A stretch of 64,000 nucleotides of DNA from Heterohyrax brucei (taxonomy: Eukaryota > Chordata > Mammalia > Hyracoidea > Procaviidae), in the NCBI GenBank assembly GCA_028571685.1, contig CM053162.1, forward strand, positions 68,374,351-68,438,350, read 5' to 3'. The position numbers were made by a program, and so were the translations under genes. Shown in pieces: positions 1 through 11,472 of this stretch. The notes below the pieces were generated by a model, which did not search any database, was not told where the DNA came from, and saw only the letters and a list, made by a program, of their open reading frames with translations. The stretch's first letter is position 1, and every line of letters begins with the position of its first letter.

Positions 1-906
1 GGCACTAACACACACTCAAAATTTGCATGGGTATGAGTGGCTTGTGTGTGTGTGTGTGTATAGGGGGTAGCTAAAGTGAAGGGGAGCCTACAATGGACAG
101 TCAGATTTTACTCCCCAACATCAGTTCTCCCTCTTGCTGGGAAAAGTTTCCCAAATTTCCTGTGAGAAATCACACTTGTAATTCTCATGCTGGGCCGAAT
201 TTTCAGCAACCACATCTGTGTTGATTTAAACCAATTGGAATATCAATTTCTGAAGGAACAATGATTGTTTCAGAGTACAGTAAGTAGTACCCTCAGAATA
301 AAGGGAACAGAAGGAACCATTTGCTGAAGATTCCAAAAAGGAAAACCATTCACTGTCTTCAGAGAAATGGGTAGGAGGTTGAGAGGCTGCCATTACAGAA
401 GCCAGAGGGGCATCAGGAAGGGAGGATGCTTGGTAGTGAAAGTCACATCCAGAGGGAAGGAACCTGAGAGAGGTACCTGGGTGACCTACTTCGAGCCTTG
501 GTTTCCGGTGAGTTTACACTCACCCCTATTCTTTGGAGTTCTGGAAGCCAGCACATTTCGTTTTTGTTTCAGCTGGTATAGGTCAGATTTTATGCCAATT
601 ACAACTAAAAGTCTCCTTATTGATACAATAATGTACTAGAAATAGAACACCTATGTTTTTGGCTATATTTAAGCCAGTGGTCATATACCTACCAACTGTG
701 CTTGTAAGCAGTTCACCCACACAGCTGAGAAAACCAACTCCAAAAAATATCTTTCATGCCTACCTCAAAACTATATTCTGTGTCTCAAAAGAGACAATTT
801 ATGTGAAAACACTTTCAGGTAGTAAATTGATGAACATTTTATCACTTCACACACCGATAATAGGATCAGTGCTACTTTTTTCCTCCTTTGTACCGATAGT
901 AAAACA
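1..906. other. Unassigned; short (TG)n near start
   Basis: A (TG)n run lies at about 42-59. The rest is AT-rich single-copy-looking sequence. Open frames of 90 and 97 codons have no recognisable domain and no supporting context, and I do not call them genes. Confidence 0.5.
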
Positions 907-985
907 AATAAAAAACCAGACAAACCAAAAACACATTGCCATCTAGTCAATTCCGACTCATAATGACCCTAGACAGTAGAAAGTT
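907..985 (-). mobile_element. AfroSINE 3' fragment
   Basis: GCCATCTAGTCAATTCCGAC TCATAATGACCCTAGACAG is the antisense 3' end of the tRNA-derived SINE. The head is missing. Confidence 0.75.
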
Positions 986-1121
986 AAATGAAAATATTTC
1001 ACTTTTCTTCATAAATCTATGTCTACCATCTTATGATGTTTATTGTCTTTTAATATGTTTATATTAGAATTAAATTATCCCCCATGGTAAAATGTGGAAT
1101 ATCTCACAATTATATTAGTTC

Positions 1122-1182
1122 ACATAGGGTCACTATAAGTCAGAATCTTGACAGCACTGGGCTTGGTATTTTTTGTTTTTCT
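1122..1182 (+). mobile_element. AfroSINE 3' fragment
   Basis: CATAGGGTCACTATAAGTCA GAATCTTGACAGCACTGGGC TTGG: sense 3' end only. Confidence 0.75.
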
Positions 1183-1187
1183 ATATT

Positions 1188-1346
1188 AAAAACAAAAGTA
1201 CTGCCTTCAAGTCGGTTCTAACTCCTAACGACCCTATAGATCAGAGTAGAACTGCCCCACAGAGTTTCCAAGCAGCACCCGGTGGATTTCAACTGTTGAC
1301 CTTTTAGTCAGCAGATGTACTACTGAACTCACTATGCCACCTATTA
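1188..1346 (-). mobile_element. AfroSINE (short form)
   Basis: Complete antisense copy from the CTGCCTTCAAGTCGG tail through GAGTTTCCAAGCAGC to the tRNA-like head (B box region GATTTCAACTGTTGACC; A box side ACTCACTATGCCACC). Confidence 0.85.
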
Positions 1347-2039
1347 ATGTCACGACAATTTCTGACTAATTTGCCTACAGTTGTCCTCCTGTGTCCTTAC
1401 GGATTTTGATTACCCAGACATGACCTTGTCTGAGTGCTGTCATGTCCAGTTACAGACGAACATGTTTTAAATCAAGCAGATTTCCTTTTTACACAGAGTA
1501 ATTCACGTTTAGGCTGTCTGCGATACTCTTGGGGTTAGCACATCAAGAAAACATCATCCCAAGATTAAACACTGGTAGCGGCTTGCAAAATGCTTGCAAA
1601 TACAGGATATTTGCTGGGTGGCTGAGCAGATGTAATCGCAGTACGCTTTAGAGAATTAGGGAACCCTTAGAGATGGAACATATTAAGAGAGAATACTTTT
1701 TTGCCAGCTTTTGCCTTAGTTCAGAGGTAAGTTCATTTATTTCAAATGTACTCAGCCTAGAGTCCTGGATGTATTGCAAAATAAAATGTTGCCCCCAGAT
1801 TCTCTACTTATATCTGCTCTTCTTGGCCTCTCCACTCATCTATGTTTCATTCCTGGTACTGAAGAGATCATGAGGTAGGGAGTAGTTGGAGACAACGGTG
1901 ACTCATGTCAATGGGAGGCAGAATTTCACCATGCTGGATTCAGGAACAGGTAGTCATTCCTAGAGAATTTGTGTAACAGCCACAGTTATGCCTATAGGAG
2001 GGCTAGAGTTCAGACCAGGGCTTAGAACCAGTATATTCT

Positions 2040-2270
2040 GGTCCAAATCCTTAATGAGAATTTACATTTCTAACAAGGTCTCAGGTGATGCTAGTTACTG
2101 GTTAGTGACTGACTCTGAGAACCACTAGTACAGCAGTGATTCTCAAACTTTTTTATACATAAGAATCACCTAGGGATCTTGTTATAATACAGATTCTGAT
2201 TCAGCCTATCTGGAATGGAAATGCAAATTCTCAGCAGGGGTTTGAATTGGAATGGACTGCTCTGGCAAAG
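2040..2270. mobile_element. MER5-like hAT pieces (two abutting)
   Basis: Two MER5-type segments in a row. The first ends TGACTCTGAGAACCACTAG at 2129. The second begins CAGTGATTCTCAAACTTTT and runs through AGAATCACCTAGGGATCTTG, GATTCTGATTCAGCC and GGAAATGCAAATTCTCAGCA. These are non-autonomous hAT elements with CAGTGGTTCTCAA-type ends. Confidence 0.65.
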
Positions 2271-2352
2271 TAAGACACCCCAGGAAATAGCGTGGTTTCA
2301 GGATCTAAAATTAAGACGGCAGTGTCAGTATTTACGTGCTCTTCAATAATAA

Positions 2353-2396
2353 AGGGCCATGAGTGGGATCCGACTCGACAGCACTTGGCTGGCTGG
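2353..2396 (+). mobile_element. Micro-insertion of an RTE/SINE 3' end (44 bp)
   Basis: Only the last 44 bases of the RTE-type 3' end are present (GCCATGAGTGGGATCCGACT, CGACAGCACTTGGCTGGC). They are flanked by perfect 9-bp duplications, CAATAATAA at 2344-2352 and 2397-2405. I read this as one complete, extremely 5'-truncated retrotransposition event. Confidence 0.85.
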
Positions 2397-2974
2397 CAAT
2401 AATAAGGTGGTTTTACCCTCCTTCCTATCTTTCAGGGCAAGCATACTGCTTTCCAAGGCAGGGAGCCTTCTGTAAATCTGATTCAATCAATGTCTCCATG
2501 TCGGGAGGTGGTAGAAACTGCAGTAGAAAATCAAGACCCTAGGAACAAATGCTTGGGCACCTCAGCCGGGGGTAAGGTATAAAGACAAGTGACTTGATAT
2601 TAAGTCCCCACCTTGCCCTCATGTTTGGCTAAGGGGACACAGTGAAGAGCAAGAGTCTGGGAGAGAGGAGGGGAAATGAGAAAAGACCCAAACACAGGTT
2701 CCGTGACACCTTTTCCTGAATGTCCTCTTCAAAAATCGTCTATGTTGCCTCAGTAGCCCCTTCATAACACGTAGCCTGTATGGTTCTTGTATTTGGACTG
2801 TATACAGTTCATTATGACAGCAGATTATAATCTCAGAGAATGATCTTCACATCTAGTCCATCTGTTATATATGTGTTACCTAATCGTAAGACTTTCTACA
2901 TGATAAGTTTTCATTGAGTATTATTGAGTCCAATGTGGTTAATTTGCCTCTCTTTTTTTTTTTTTTTAATAACA

Positions 2975-3140
2975 AGGGTATCTGTATGAGAATCACCTGG
3001 AAAGACTAATTTTTGGAAATATGCAGACTCAGCCTATCCACTAGAGGTTATGATTCACTCAGTTGTGGGGGGTAGGATGTGATCTGCTGTGCTCCCCTAC
3101 GGGATTCTGACCCACAGCCTTGGTTAAGAACCTACTACTT
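2975..3140. mobile_element. MER5-like hAT element
   Basis: ATGAGAATCACCTGGAAAGA, ATGCAGACTCAGCCTATCC, GGATTCTGACCCACAGCC and GGTTAAGAACCTACTACTTC follow the MER5 order. Diverged. Confidence 0.55.
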
Positions 3141-3724
3141 CAGCGAGTGGAAAAGAAAACAGTGTTGCTTCCCAATGAGTGTCTCCTTAGCGTGATGACA
3201 ATTTGACCAGATTTCTTTCCACGTCTTGTCTTCTCTCCGTCTCTTCTTATGGGGACGTCGTCTTCAGTGTATTTACCCATGGGACCTATGTAACTCAATT
3301 AGCTGTCTGTCAACTTGGAAAACAATGCCTGTTAAGTTAGTGGGTGCTCCTACAGCGTCACAGCCTATAAAGCAATTTCAATTTAATAGGCAAATATGAA
3401 GGTCAAAATCTTTAGAGCTTAAAGGGTTTCAAGCACCAGTGTGGGAACCATTTCAGGCAAGGAGCTCTTCTCAATAATCCGTACTCATGCAGCTGGTCTC
3501 ATTTCCTCAAACATCAGACCTCGGTAACATCTGGCTTGAAGAAGTTTCTGTTAATTGCCCTTCTACTAAAATCTAAAATTCTGATGTTAGAAAACATGGG
3601 ATGTATCACTTTCTTTTATACATAGTCCTTTTACTAAATATCTTTAAAAACTTGGAAGACTTCTCTGTGCTTTCTTCCCAGATATGTTCATATACTTAAA
3701 TACATAGAAACATACATACATTTA

Positions 3725-3940
3725 TGGGGAATCTTGATGGTGTAGTAGATAAGGACTTTGGCTGCTAATCAAAAGTCAACAATTTGAATCTACCATGTGC
3801 TCCTTGAAAACTCTGTGGGGCCATTCTACTCTGTCATATAGGGTTGCTGTGAGTCAGAATTGAAACCATATGGGGCAGTTCTACTCTACACTGCAGGGTC
3901 TCTATCTATGGTTTGGAATCAATTGACAGCCACAACATAT
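3725..3940 (+). mobile_element. AfroSINE with an internal duplication
   Basis: Head TGATGGTGTAGTAGATAAGG, body CTCCTTGAAAACTCTGTGG. The segment GGGGCAGTTCTACTCT appears twice (about 3826 and 3872), so the 3' half is partly duplicated or two truncated copies are fused. Confidence 0.8.
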
Positions 3941-3979
3941 ATACATAAATATACATATATACACACACACATATATATA

Positions 3980-4135
3980 AAATGCACCCACTAAATCAAT
4001 TTCTACTCATAAAACCCTGCGAGACAGAGCAGAACTGTTCTACGGAGTTTCTAAGGAGTGCCTGATGGATTCGAATAGCCAGACTCTTGGTTAGCAGACC
4101 CAGCATTTAACCAGTACTCCTCACCAAGGTTCTTG
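3980..4135 (-). mobile_element. AfroSINE (short form)
   Basis: Antisense copy: CCACTAAATCAATTTCTACT CATAAAACC tail, GAGTTTCTAAGGAGTGCCTG, head GGTTAGCAGACCCAGCATTT. Confidence 0.82.
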
Positions 4136-4139
4136 CACA

Positions 4140-4215
4140 TGTACATGTATGTGTGTGTGTACATGTATGTATGTACGTGTGTATATATGTACTTGTGTGT
4201 GTGAGTGTATATACA
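4140..4215. repeat. TG/TA-rich microsatellite
   Basis: Imperfect (TG)n with TATATA and TACGTG interruptions between two antisense AfroSINEs. The short open frame across it is a low-complexity artefact. Confidence 0.85.
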
Positions 4216-4239
4216 CACTCACGCACATGCACATATCTC

Positions 4240-4392
4240 CACCACCACCCACTGCTGTAGAGTCAGGTCTGACTCATCATGACCCTGGAGGTTGGAGTAC
4301 AGCTGTCCCCTGGAGTTTCCAAGGAACGCATGGCAGACATGAACTGCTGACATTTTGATTCGCAGATATAACACTTTACTCACTATGTCACA
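4240..4392 (-). mobile_element. AfroSINE (short form)
   Basis: Antisense: CCACTGCTGTAGAGTCAGGT tail, GAGTTTCCAAGGAACGC, head side CACTTTACTCACTATGTC. It runs straight into a (CA)n tract. Confidence 0.82.
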
Positions 4393-4426
4393 CACACATA
4401 CACACACACACACACAGAGTCAGTTC

Positions 4427-4457
<31 letters not shown>
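4385..4457. repeat. (CA)n then (TG)n then (GA)n microsatellite
   Basis: CACACACATACACACACACA, then GAGTCAGTTC, then TGTGTGTGTGTGTGTGTGAG and GAGAGAGAGA. CA followed by TG makes an inverted repeat of about 20 bp that could form a hairpin. It separates an AfroSINE from composite mariner copy 1 and has overrun that element's left TA. Confidence 0.88.
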
Positions 4458-5010
4458 CAATTGTGCTCATGAACTTGTCCTAGAAAAAGTACTGCATATC
4501 TCATTGCTGAATTTCACTATGATCACCTTCCAAGTCCTCCCCTTGGGAAGCTGTGCACCAATGCCAGCACCCAGTACACCCTTAAAACAATTTTGGAACT
4601 CCCTTTGTGGAATGGCCATCAGAGTTGTCATTGTATTACCCTTGATGTCCTGAGTGTCCCCAAAATGTTTTCCTTTCAATTTTCTCTTTCTCTTCAAGTA
4701 AAGGAAAAAGTCATTAGGGGCCAGATCAGGTGAGTAGGGAGAGAGTTCCAACACATTTATTTGTGTCCTGGATAAAAATTCCCTCACAGCCAACTAGACA
4801 ATTAAATTTATGAACTTGCCACCGGGACACTCTGCCCAGTGGCCATTTCAGACAGAGTTCCCAAATTGCTTTGAAGGGTGGACTAGGTGCTGGCTTCGAT
4901 GCTTGACTTTCCCAGAGGAGTACTTCAAAGGAGACCATAGTGATGTTTGGCAACGAGGTATGTAGCATTTAAAACAATTAAGTTGGCTGACTTCATTGCC
5001 AGAACTCATA
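4449..5010 (-). mobile_element. Composite mariner element, copy 1 (non-autonomous)
   Basis: A 562-bp mariner derivative in which both outer ends are mariner 3' ends. On the minus strand, 4467-4793 encodes the C-terminal transposase: SPYSPDLAPNDFF (the region of the third catalytic Asp), then a KGKHFGDTQDI-like stretch and the 3' UTR. The right arm (about 4840-5010) repeats the same 3' region in the opposite orientation. Between them, 4793-4828 is a buried 5' terminal inverted repeat in the shape CTAGACAATTAA...TGAACTTGCCACC. The right end finishes CATTGCCAGAACTCATA, giving the expected TA. The left end runs into a GA microsatellite, so its TA is lost. No catalytic triad remains, so it could only move in trans. 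The same architecture occurs at 8764-9311 and 47419-47975. Confidence 0.85.
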
Positions 5011-5787
5011 AATATACATACTTACATGTGTTTGTGTGTATATTTATATATGTGTGCTATATGTATACATGTGCACATATACACATACAATGATGTTTTA
5101 AGACAGTTTTAACTTTAAGAAAAATCATGCAGAAAATGCAGTTTTCATGTACACTTGTCAAGAATTTACTTTTAAAGATCTTTCATTAGTGAGGTAAGTT
5201 TATTACAATTAATGACCTAGTATTGATACATTATTGTTTACTTTAGTCTTTAGTCTTTAGTTTACATTAGGGAGTCAGTCTTTATATTCTGTATTGGGGG
5301 GCTTTGACAGAAGCTTAGTATCGTGTGTCCACCATTGTATTTTTCTGTAGTTTCACTTCTGTTAAAAAGTCCTGTGATTCACTTATTCATCCTTCCTACT
5401 CTTCTCCAGAAATTATGGAAATCATTGTTCTTTTCACAGTCTCTATAGTTTCCTCTTGTCTAGAATGTCATAGTTGAAATAATATGATATGTAACCTCTT
5501 CATATTTCCTCTTCACTTAGCAATATATATTTAAATTTACTGTGTTTTTGCAGCAGGATAGTTCATTTCCTTTATTGCTAAATAAGAAATCACTGTATGA
5601 GTGTGCCCTGGTTTGTGTATTCAGTCACCTATTAAAGGGATCCTGGCTATATCTAATAAACATGTATATATATAAGATATATAATCTGTTGTATATGTAA
5701 TAATATATTTTATTATACTTTATCTATGAATTAAATATAATACACACATTTATAAATACACATATACATAGATAATCTAATATATAT

Positions 5788-5940
5788 TAAAAAAAATACT
5801 GCCATTAAGTCGGGACCCACTCATGGAGACCTTAGAGGTCAGACCTCCAGCATTTCCAAGGAGTTCCTGGAGGATTTGAACTGCCAACCTTTTCGTTAAC
5901 AAACATGGCACTTAACCCACTATGCCACCAGAGTTTCTGG
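5788..5940 (-). mobile_element. AfroSINE (short form)
   Basis: Antisense: CTGCCATTAAGTCGGGACC, CATTTCCAAGGAGTTCCTGG, head CACTATGCCACCAGAGTTTC. Confidence 0.85.
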
Positions 5941-7641
5941 TATATGATATTATTATATTATGTATCTATATATGTATCATATTTTTAATGACCAGAAATG
6001 TCTCTAAATGGTTAAACAGGTACACTGGATCAGATACTCTTAACATACTATTTAATTTTTATACCTACTCTTAGGGGAGAAAATATTATCATTGTCTTCA
6101 TGCTTTACGCATTCACTACCTTGATGAAGAACACTCACAACATATTTTATATTTAAAATAAAAAAACTTTTAATCAAAAAATGACACTTGTATGGTTAGG
6201 TGAAAACACCTAATGTCTTTTCTGTAGAAGTTGACTCATTTATAATGTACCAGCAGACAGTAGAACACACAACTGTATTTTATTACACAATTTTTAAATC
6301 GGTTATGTAATTGATGTTCATTTTTTATTCAAAAATTTTATTCAGCAAATACAGATCTGCTATGAGCTGGCATCAATTACGATGCCATGAGTTTGGTTTT
6401 TTATGTGATTTCTGTATTAGAAACTGAGAATTCTATTTATACATCATTTGTTATTTTGAGTAGTTTTGTTTTAATGGTGCCCTCAGAGAAGGCACACCTA
6501 ACTTTGCCTGGTGGTTTAGAGGCTTCTGGAGCACACAGACTCATCATTAATTTGGATGGAAATTGTAATCAGTGGTCCAGCTACTGCAACTGCATATTTT
6601 TATGAGAAAAAAGCACCAGGAGAATTATTTCGGAACGGAATTTCCGCAAATGGAGAACAAAATTTTATTATATTTCTTAGGGATTTAAATTCTAAATTTA
6701 ACGCATAGATGAAACACATAATTAGTGGAAGCATAATTTAATGACCTATTTCGAACTGGGATTTATGACCTGATTCGAAACCTGCTTTTGTCTATAAAAA
6801 TAATGGCTGAATAAATATTTCAATCACGGTAAACAGTGGGCTGTTAACAAAGAGCTGCTAGATTGGGAGATGAGTTTCAGCAGCAGCTGTTAGAGCATGG
6901 GGGACAGGAGGGGACAAACAGAGGCCAAACTCTTCAAAGCCCAATGCAGAAGGAGAAAGTCAGGCCCTAGAGGAGACAGGCTGTAGTGCTAAAACTCATT
7001 TGAACAAAGAAAAATTTTACTGGAAAATTCCTTTGCTAAGAAGGATATGCATATTTTCTGAATGCATGCTGATAAAGAGAAATGGATAAGCCTTCAGACT
7101 TTGACTTGAAAATTTCCTTCCAAAACTTACTAAAATTAAGACAACAGACTATGAGTTTAAACCAAAAATTAATAAATGAAATTGATTTTTTTTCTTTCTT
7201 TTCTTGTACAGGTCTAGCAAAAGTTATACTCAGATTAAAAAAAAAATGTGTTCATATCCAGTCTAGAGCAGGGCCAGGGGAAGAGGATTCAAAGACAGCA
7301 ATTCAGATACCTAAGTAGTCCTGAGAGGCATAGGTAGAGAGACTGAAAAGCCTTGACACAGTCATACATGAGATTTCCCAGGGGCTAATGCTTCCGAGAT
7401 ATTTTTTAGCAAATGAAGAAATGAATGGAAGAATAAACAAACCCAACCGAAAGTAAACATAAATTCAAATCAAAATACGCACTCGAAAGTAGATGCATAC
7501 TCTCTAGAATGTTCTCAAGAATTTCATGCTATATATATATTAATAGTACATGCACAAATATATACTAATGCTACAAATACATAAATATATATTAATGCTA
7601 CATATATGTAAATATATAGATGCATTTCATATAAAAAGTAA

Positions 7642-7802
7642 ACCCACTGCTGTTGCTGTTGAGACAATTCAGATTCATAGAGGCCCTGTAGGGCAGACTA
7701 GAATGGTTCCATAGAGTTTCCAAGAAGCGCCTGGCAGATTTGAACGGCCAGTTTTTTGGCTAGCAGAGGTAACACTTAACCACTAGGCTTCCAGGTTTTC
7801 CG
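7642..7802 (-). mobile_element. AfroSINE (short form)
   Basis: Antisense: AAACCCACTGCTGTTGCTG tail, GAGTTTCCAAGAAGCGCCTG, head CACTTAACCACTAGGCTTCC. Confidence 0.85.
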
Positions 7803-7814
7803 TTCTCCGTATAG

Positions 7815-7962
7815 GTGTATGTATAAGTAGCAGTTAAGAGTTGCTAAACAAAAAGTAGGCAGTTCAAACTCACCATCCACTCCTTAGAAACATATGGAGC
7901 AGTTCTACTGTGCCTTATAGGGTCGTGATGATTTGGAACCAACTCTATGGCATCTGATAACA
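7815..7962 (+). mobile_element. AfroSINE (short form, diverged)
   Basis: Sense: AGTAGCAGTTAAGAGTTGCT head, GGCAGTTCAAACTCACCATC, CTTATAGGGTCGTGATG. Back to back with the antisense copy to its left. Confidence 0.78.
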
Positions 7963-8763
7963 AATATATTTGTGTATATGTGATTTCAGGGTAAATATTG
8001 TACATGATATCAAAGCAATGTTACTTAGATTATATAGGCTCTGGTTTCTCCTAACCAATTACTGTTGTCCATGTATCTGTTTTAAATTAATTGCAAATAG
8101 GGCCACAGGAGGGCAACATGTATACGAGAATTCCCTTACTGTGGTGAATACCACAAAGTGAATAGGCAGAAACCAATTCCGTGTGAGATTTTCTTAGTAG
8201 GATTTACTTTTAATTATAAGTGAGTTCAATAATCCAAGTCTAAGAAATAAATTCTTCCTCTACAATTAGAAATTATCTATCTCAAAGATTAGCCTTATTG
8301 ATCAACTATACAGCAGTTAATGTCTTCGGAGATGCATCAGTACCCTGCTGAAGGACAATTTATTTCTCCCCACCCCATAGGCAGTGTATTTTTCAGTGAC
8401 TTCCCATTAGAATGGAAAGGCCTGTTTTGGGATGATCATATTTTTTTTGGATGAAAGATTATTTCAGCATTTCAATGAAAACTTAGAGCAGAAAAAAATT
8501 TGTTTCTACTGTTTCACGTGGAACGGAAATAGTGTCTCCTGACGCTGCTGGAGCAGCCTGAGTTCAGTGGTGCGCTGCGCAGTGTGGTCTGACGACCGCC
8601 AGTGTGCCGCGCAGTCATCACGTTATTGTTTTAATATAAAAGTGATTTTTTCTCTTACTACTAATGTAAACTAACCTTAGCAAAAGAAACTATGTAGACA
8701 AAAGTCCCTATTATAGAACCTAGTATATGTTATTTGGCTACTTGATTTAGTGGTAGATTAATA

Positions 8764-9311
8764 TACACGATCCCAAAGTCAGTTGTTCTGAATACTACAT
8801 ACCTCATTGTTGAATATCACTACAGTTACCGCCAAAGTCTTCCCCTTGGGAAGCTATGCCTCAAAGCCAGTGCCTAGTCCATCCTTCAAAGTAATTTTGG
8901 TACTCTTTCTGGAATGGCTACTGAGCATCTTGACATGGTGGAGAAGTTTGGGAACTTAATTGTATAGCTGTCGGTGAGGAAGTTTTTAGCCAGTAAACAG
9001 ACAACTGTATTGGAACACCCTCCCTACTTCCCTGACCTGCCTCTCAATGACTACTTTCTTTACCTAAAGAGAAAGGAAAATTGAAAGAAAGACAGTTTGA
9101 TGACATTCGGGACATCCAGAGTAATAGGACGACAGCTCTAACGGTCATTCTAGACGGAGTTCCATAACTGCTTTGAGGGGCACACCAGGTGCTGACACCA
9201 GTCTGTAGCTTCCCATGGGAGTACTTCAAAGGTGACTGCAGTACTATTCCACTAAGAGGTATGGAGCACTTCTTCTAGGACGAGTTTTTGGACTTAACTG
9301 TCAGCCTCACA
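8764..9311 (+). mobile_element. Composite mariner element, copy 2 (non-autonomous)
   Basis: A 548-bp element with the same plan as copy 1 but in the other orientation. The left arm is an antisense 3' end (from TACACGATCC; TACATACCTCATTG is the antisense 3' UTR) and reaches GGAATGGCTACTGAGC. A buried 5' terminal repeat follows at 8935-8967 (TGGTGGAGAAGTTTGGGAAC then TTAATTGTATAG). The sense transposase C-terminus then runs from GTGAGGAAGTTTTTAGCCAG through codons for a LEHPPYFPDLPLNDYF-like stretch to the 3' end near 9311. Stops and frameshifts show long decay. Confidence 0.85.
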
Positions 9312-10144
9312 TTTCATCAGTGCAGGACTGTGTATCTATAAACTGTCTAGGCAATAGTTTATAGGTATACAGCTGCTTTCTTACTTCCTTGGGTTTTCCT
9401 TTATTTTTTCCCAGTTATGAGCAAACAAAATTATATTGTGGCAAATACAGGTTTACCATAGTTTGTCTATAAATTTTGTCTTCCCTACCCTGCGTTATCT
9501 ACTGGGAATGTACAAGTTTCATCCTTTGTCATAAGTACAAGAAAAAGAACGCGCGATTCTGATTTTAAGAGACTTCATTTGTACTTGGGAGTCAGACACA
9601 GAAACAGAAAAATGGTGCAGACAAATAAGTATTACGAATAACTACAGAAATCCATAGAGGAATACCTTAACTAGACTGAGGTAGGATATAAGGAAATTGC
9701 CTCCTTCCTTAAAACAGTGAGAAAACCTGAGGAATGCCGTGCAGAAAGACTCTGGATAGACCTGTGGGGGTTAGACTCGAAGCCCTGATCGCAGCTGTCA
9801 CCTCCCCCTTTTACTTCCAGGTCCCTTATTAGTTACATCTGCTGACACTGTCTTGGTTTCAGGAGCAGCTCTTTTGCTTGATAAGTGCAAATGACACAGA
9901 GACAATGCCTAGAATTACATATCCTGCAAATAACTAATAGGAATAGGTGCGAGCCAAGTAAAGCACAAACGACGGGAGCTGAAGACATAGCATTATTGCC
10001 GAGAGGTGGTGTAAAAGAAGAGGGCGTCTTCCTTTTCTACGCTGAAATGAAGTTATGTTTCAAGTCTGAAAGTTATATCACATTCATGGAAATGCATCTT
10101 TTTCTGTAAAACAGAAACAAGGTTTTGCAGGGTGGGGCAGTGTC

Positions 10145-10620
10145 CTGGATTGAACTACGTTCCCCCCAGATCTGTAGCAGTTTGGCTCGGCCATAATTTC
10201 TGGTATTGCGTGACATCCGCCGTGTAGTCCATCTGGCCTCTATGATGCTGATGGCGGTGGCTGGGTGGCAGTCCTTTTGGTGGGGCAGGACTCCATGGAT
10301 AAGATTGTTTTTTGCCTTGAGACAGCGTCTTGAGATAGAAAGAAGCTAACAGACAGATGGAGGACCTCGGACCACCAAGTAGCAGCGCCAGAAGTAGAGT
10401 GTGTCCTTCAGACCTGAGGTTCCTGTGCCAAGATGCTCCCTGAACAAAGACTGATGCAACAGAAGAACTTTCCCCCAAACCAAGAAGGAAAGTCTTCCCC
10501 TGGAGTGGACACCCTGAATTTAGACTTGTAGATTACTGGACTGTGTAAAAATCGACTTTTCTTCGTTAAAGCCATCCCGTTGTGTTTCTGTTAGAGCAAT
10601 CATTAGCTGACCAAGACAAG
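10145..10620 (+). mobile_element. MaLR-like LTR
   Basis: About 475 bp. Landmarks in order: TGGATTGAACTACGTTCCCC, GTGGGGCAGGACTCCATGG-type middle, GACCTGAGGTTCCTGTGCC, TTCGTTAAAGCCATCCCGTT, GTTTCTGTTAGAGCAATC. The order and the TGTGGTA...TCTGTTA...AGCA...GA(C/T)AAG ending resemble MLT1/MST-type LTRs. Two more plus-strand copies follow at 14.9 and 16.9 kb. No internal retroviral genes are present. Confidence 0.62.
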
Positions 10621-11300
10621 TGATAAGAGGCTTGTTGCTTTGCGGAGCTCTCTAGGCCCTGCCCTGTTCTGCACTGGTGCCGCGGGGCTTGCTGCAGTTC
10701 CCAGAAGGGTAGCCGCATCAGTGTGAGCATTTTCTCCGTTAATCAACATAAGTTATATTAATTTGGCTGCAATTAGAGCGAAGGTGATAAGTGGCAGCTT
10801 TCACCTCAAACGTCAGTGGGAACTGAGTTTTTATAACAGACATTTTAAATTGCCTTGTAAGACTAATTTCAGCCATGGTTGACACCATCTCTTCAGCACT
10901 GTTGATGACAGCATGTTTAATACTTCTATAAATTGACCGTCAAAAGCCCCCTAGTATTATTTCCCAATAACGTGAAAGTTGAAAAATCTGGAAAGGTGGT
11001 ATGTGAAGAAAATAAATAGAAACATTAAATTCTGGATACCCAATATCTTCTGTTGCTTAACTAAAACTGTAATTTTTTGTTTGTTTTTACACCATTCAGT
11101 GACCTACATGGAAGTTCCCTGTGCCTATTTAAATGTGCTTTCTCAAAACTGTTGTTTGATGGGCAGACAGCATAACGATTAAGCCTAGCCAAATCTGGCT
11201 ATGGCTTTGTTTTTCATAGGTGTTTGAGGATTTTGATAACACTGAGAGAAAATGCCATAGGTCTCAGGTCCGTCTGGTGATTCACTATGTTAAGACAGCC

Positions 11301-11472
11301 AGGGAAACCGTGGTGGTGTGCTTGTTAAGTACTACCACTCTGCTGACCAAAAGGTTGACAGTTCATATCTACTAGGCGCTCCTTGGAAACACTATGGGGC
11401 AGTTCTGCTCTGACCTATAGGGTCGCTAGGAGTCAGAATCGACTTCACGGCCGTGGGTTGGTTGGTTGGTTG
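11301..11472 (+). mobile_element. AfroSINE (short form)
   Basis: Sense: GGGAAACCGTGGTGGTGTGC head, GGCGCTCCTTGGAAACACTA, CTATAGGGTCGCTAGGAGTC, and a (GGTT)n tail. Confidence 0.88.

Larger units (their letters stand above)
1347..3720. other. Mostly unassigned between listed repeats
   Basis: Apart from the MER5-like pieces (2040-2270, 2975-3140) and the micro-insertion at 2353-2396, I recognise nothing. A T run lies at about 2953-2968. No frame with domain content. Confidence 0.5.
5011..8763. other. Mostly unassigned, AT-rich
   Basis: Contains the three AfroSINEs listed, long TATA-rich stretches (5640-5790, 5940-5980, 7530-7620) and a small CpG-rich spot at about 8538-8625. At 6740-6785, TGACCTATTTCGAACTGGG and TGACCTGATTCGAAACCTG form a degenerate local direct repeat. 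Nothing coding is visible. Confidence 0.5.

Noticed and set aside
11301-11390. tRNA genes suggested by A- and B-box-like sequence
   Set aside because: This and similar sites are heads of AfroSINEs. They continue into the SINE body and do not fold as intact tRNAs.
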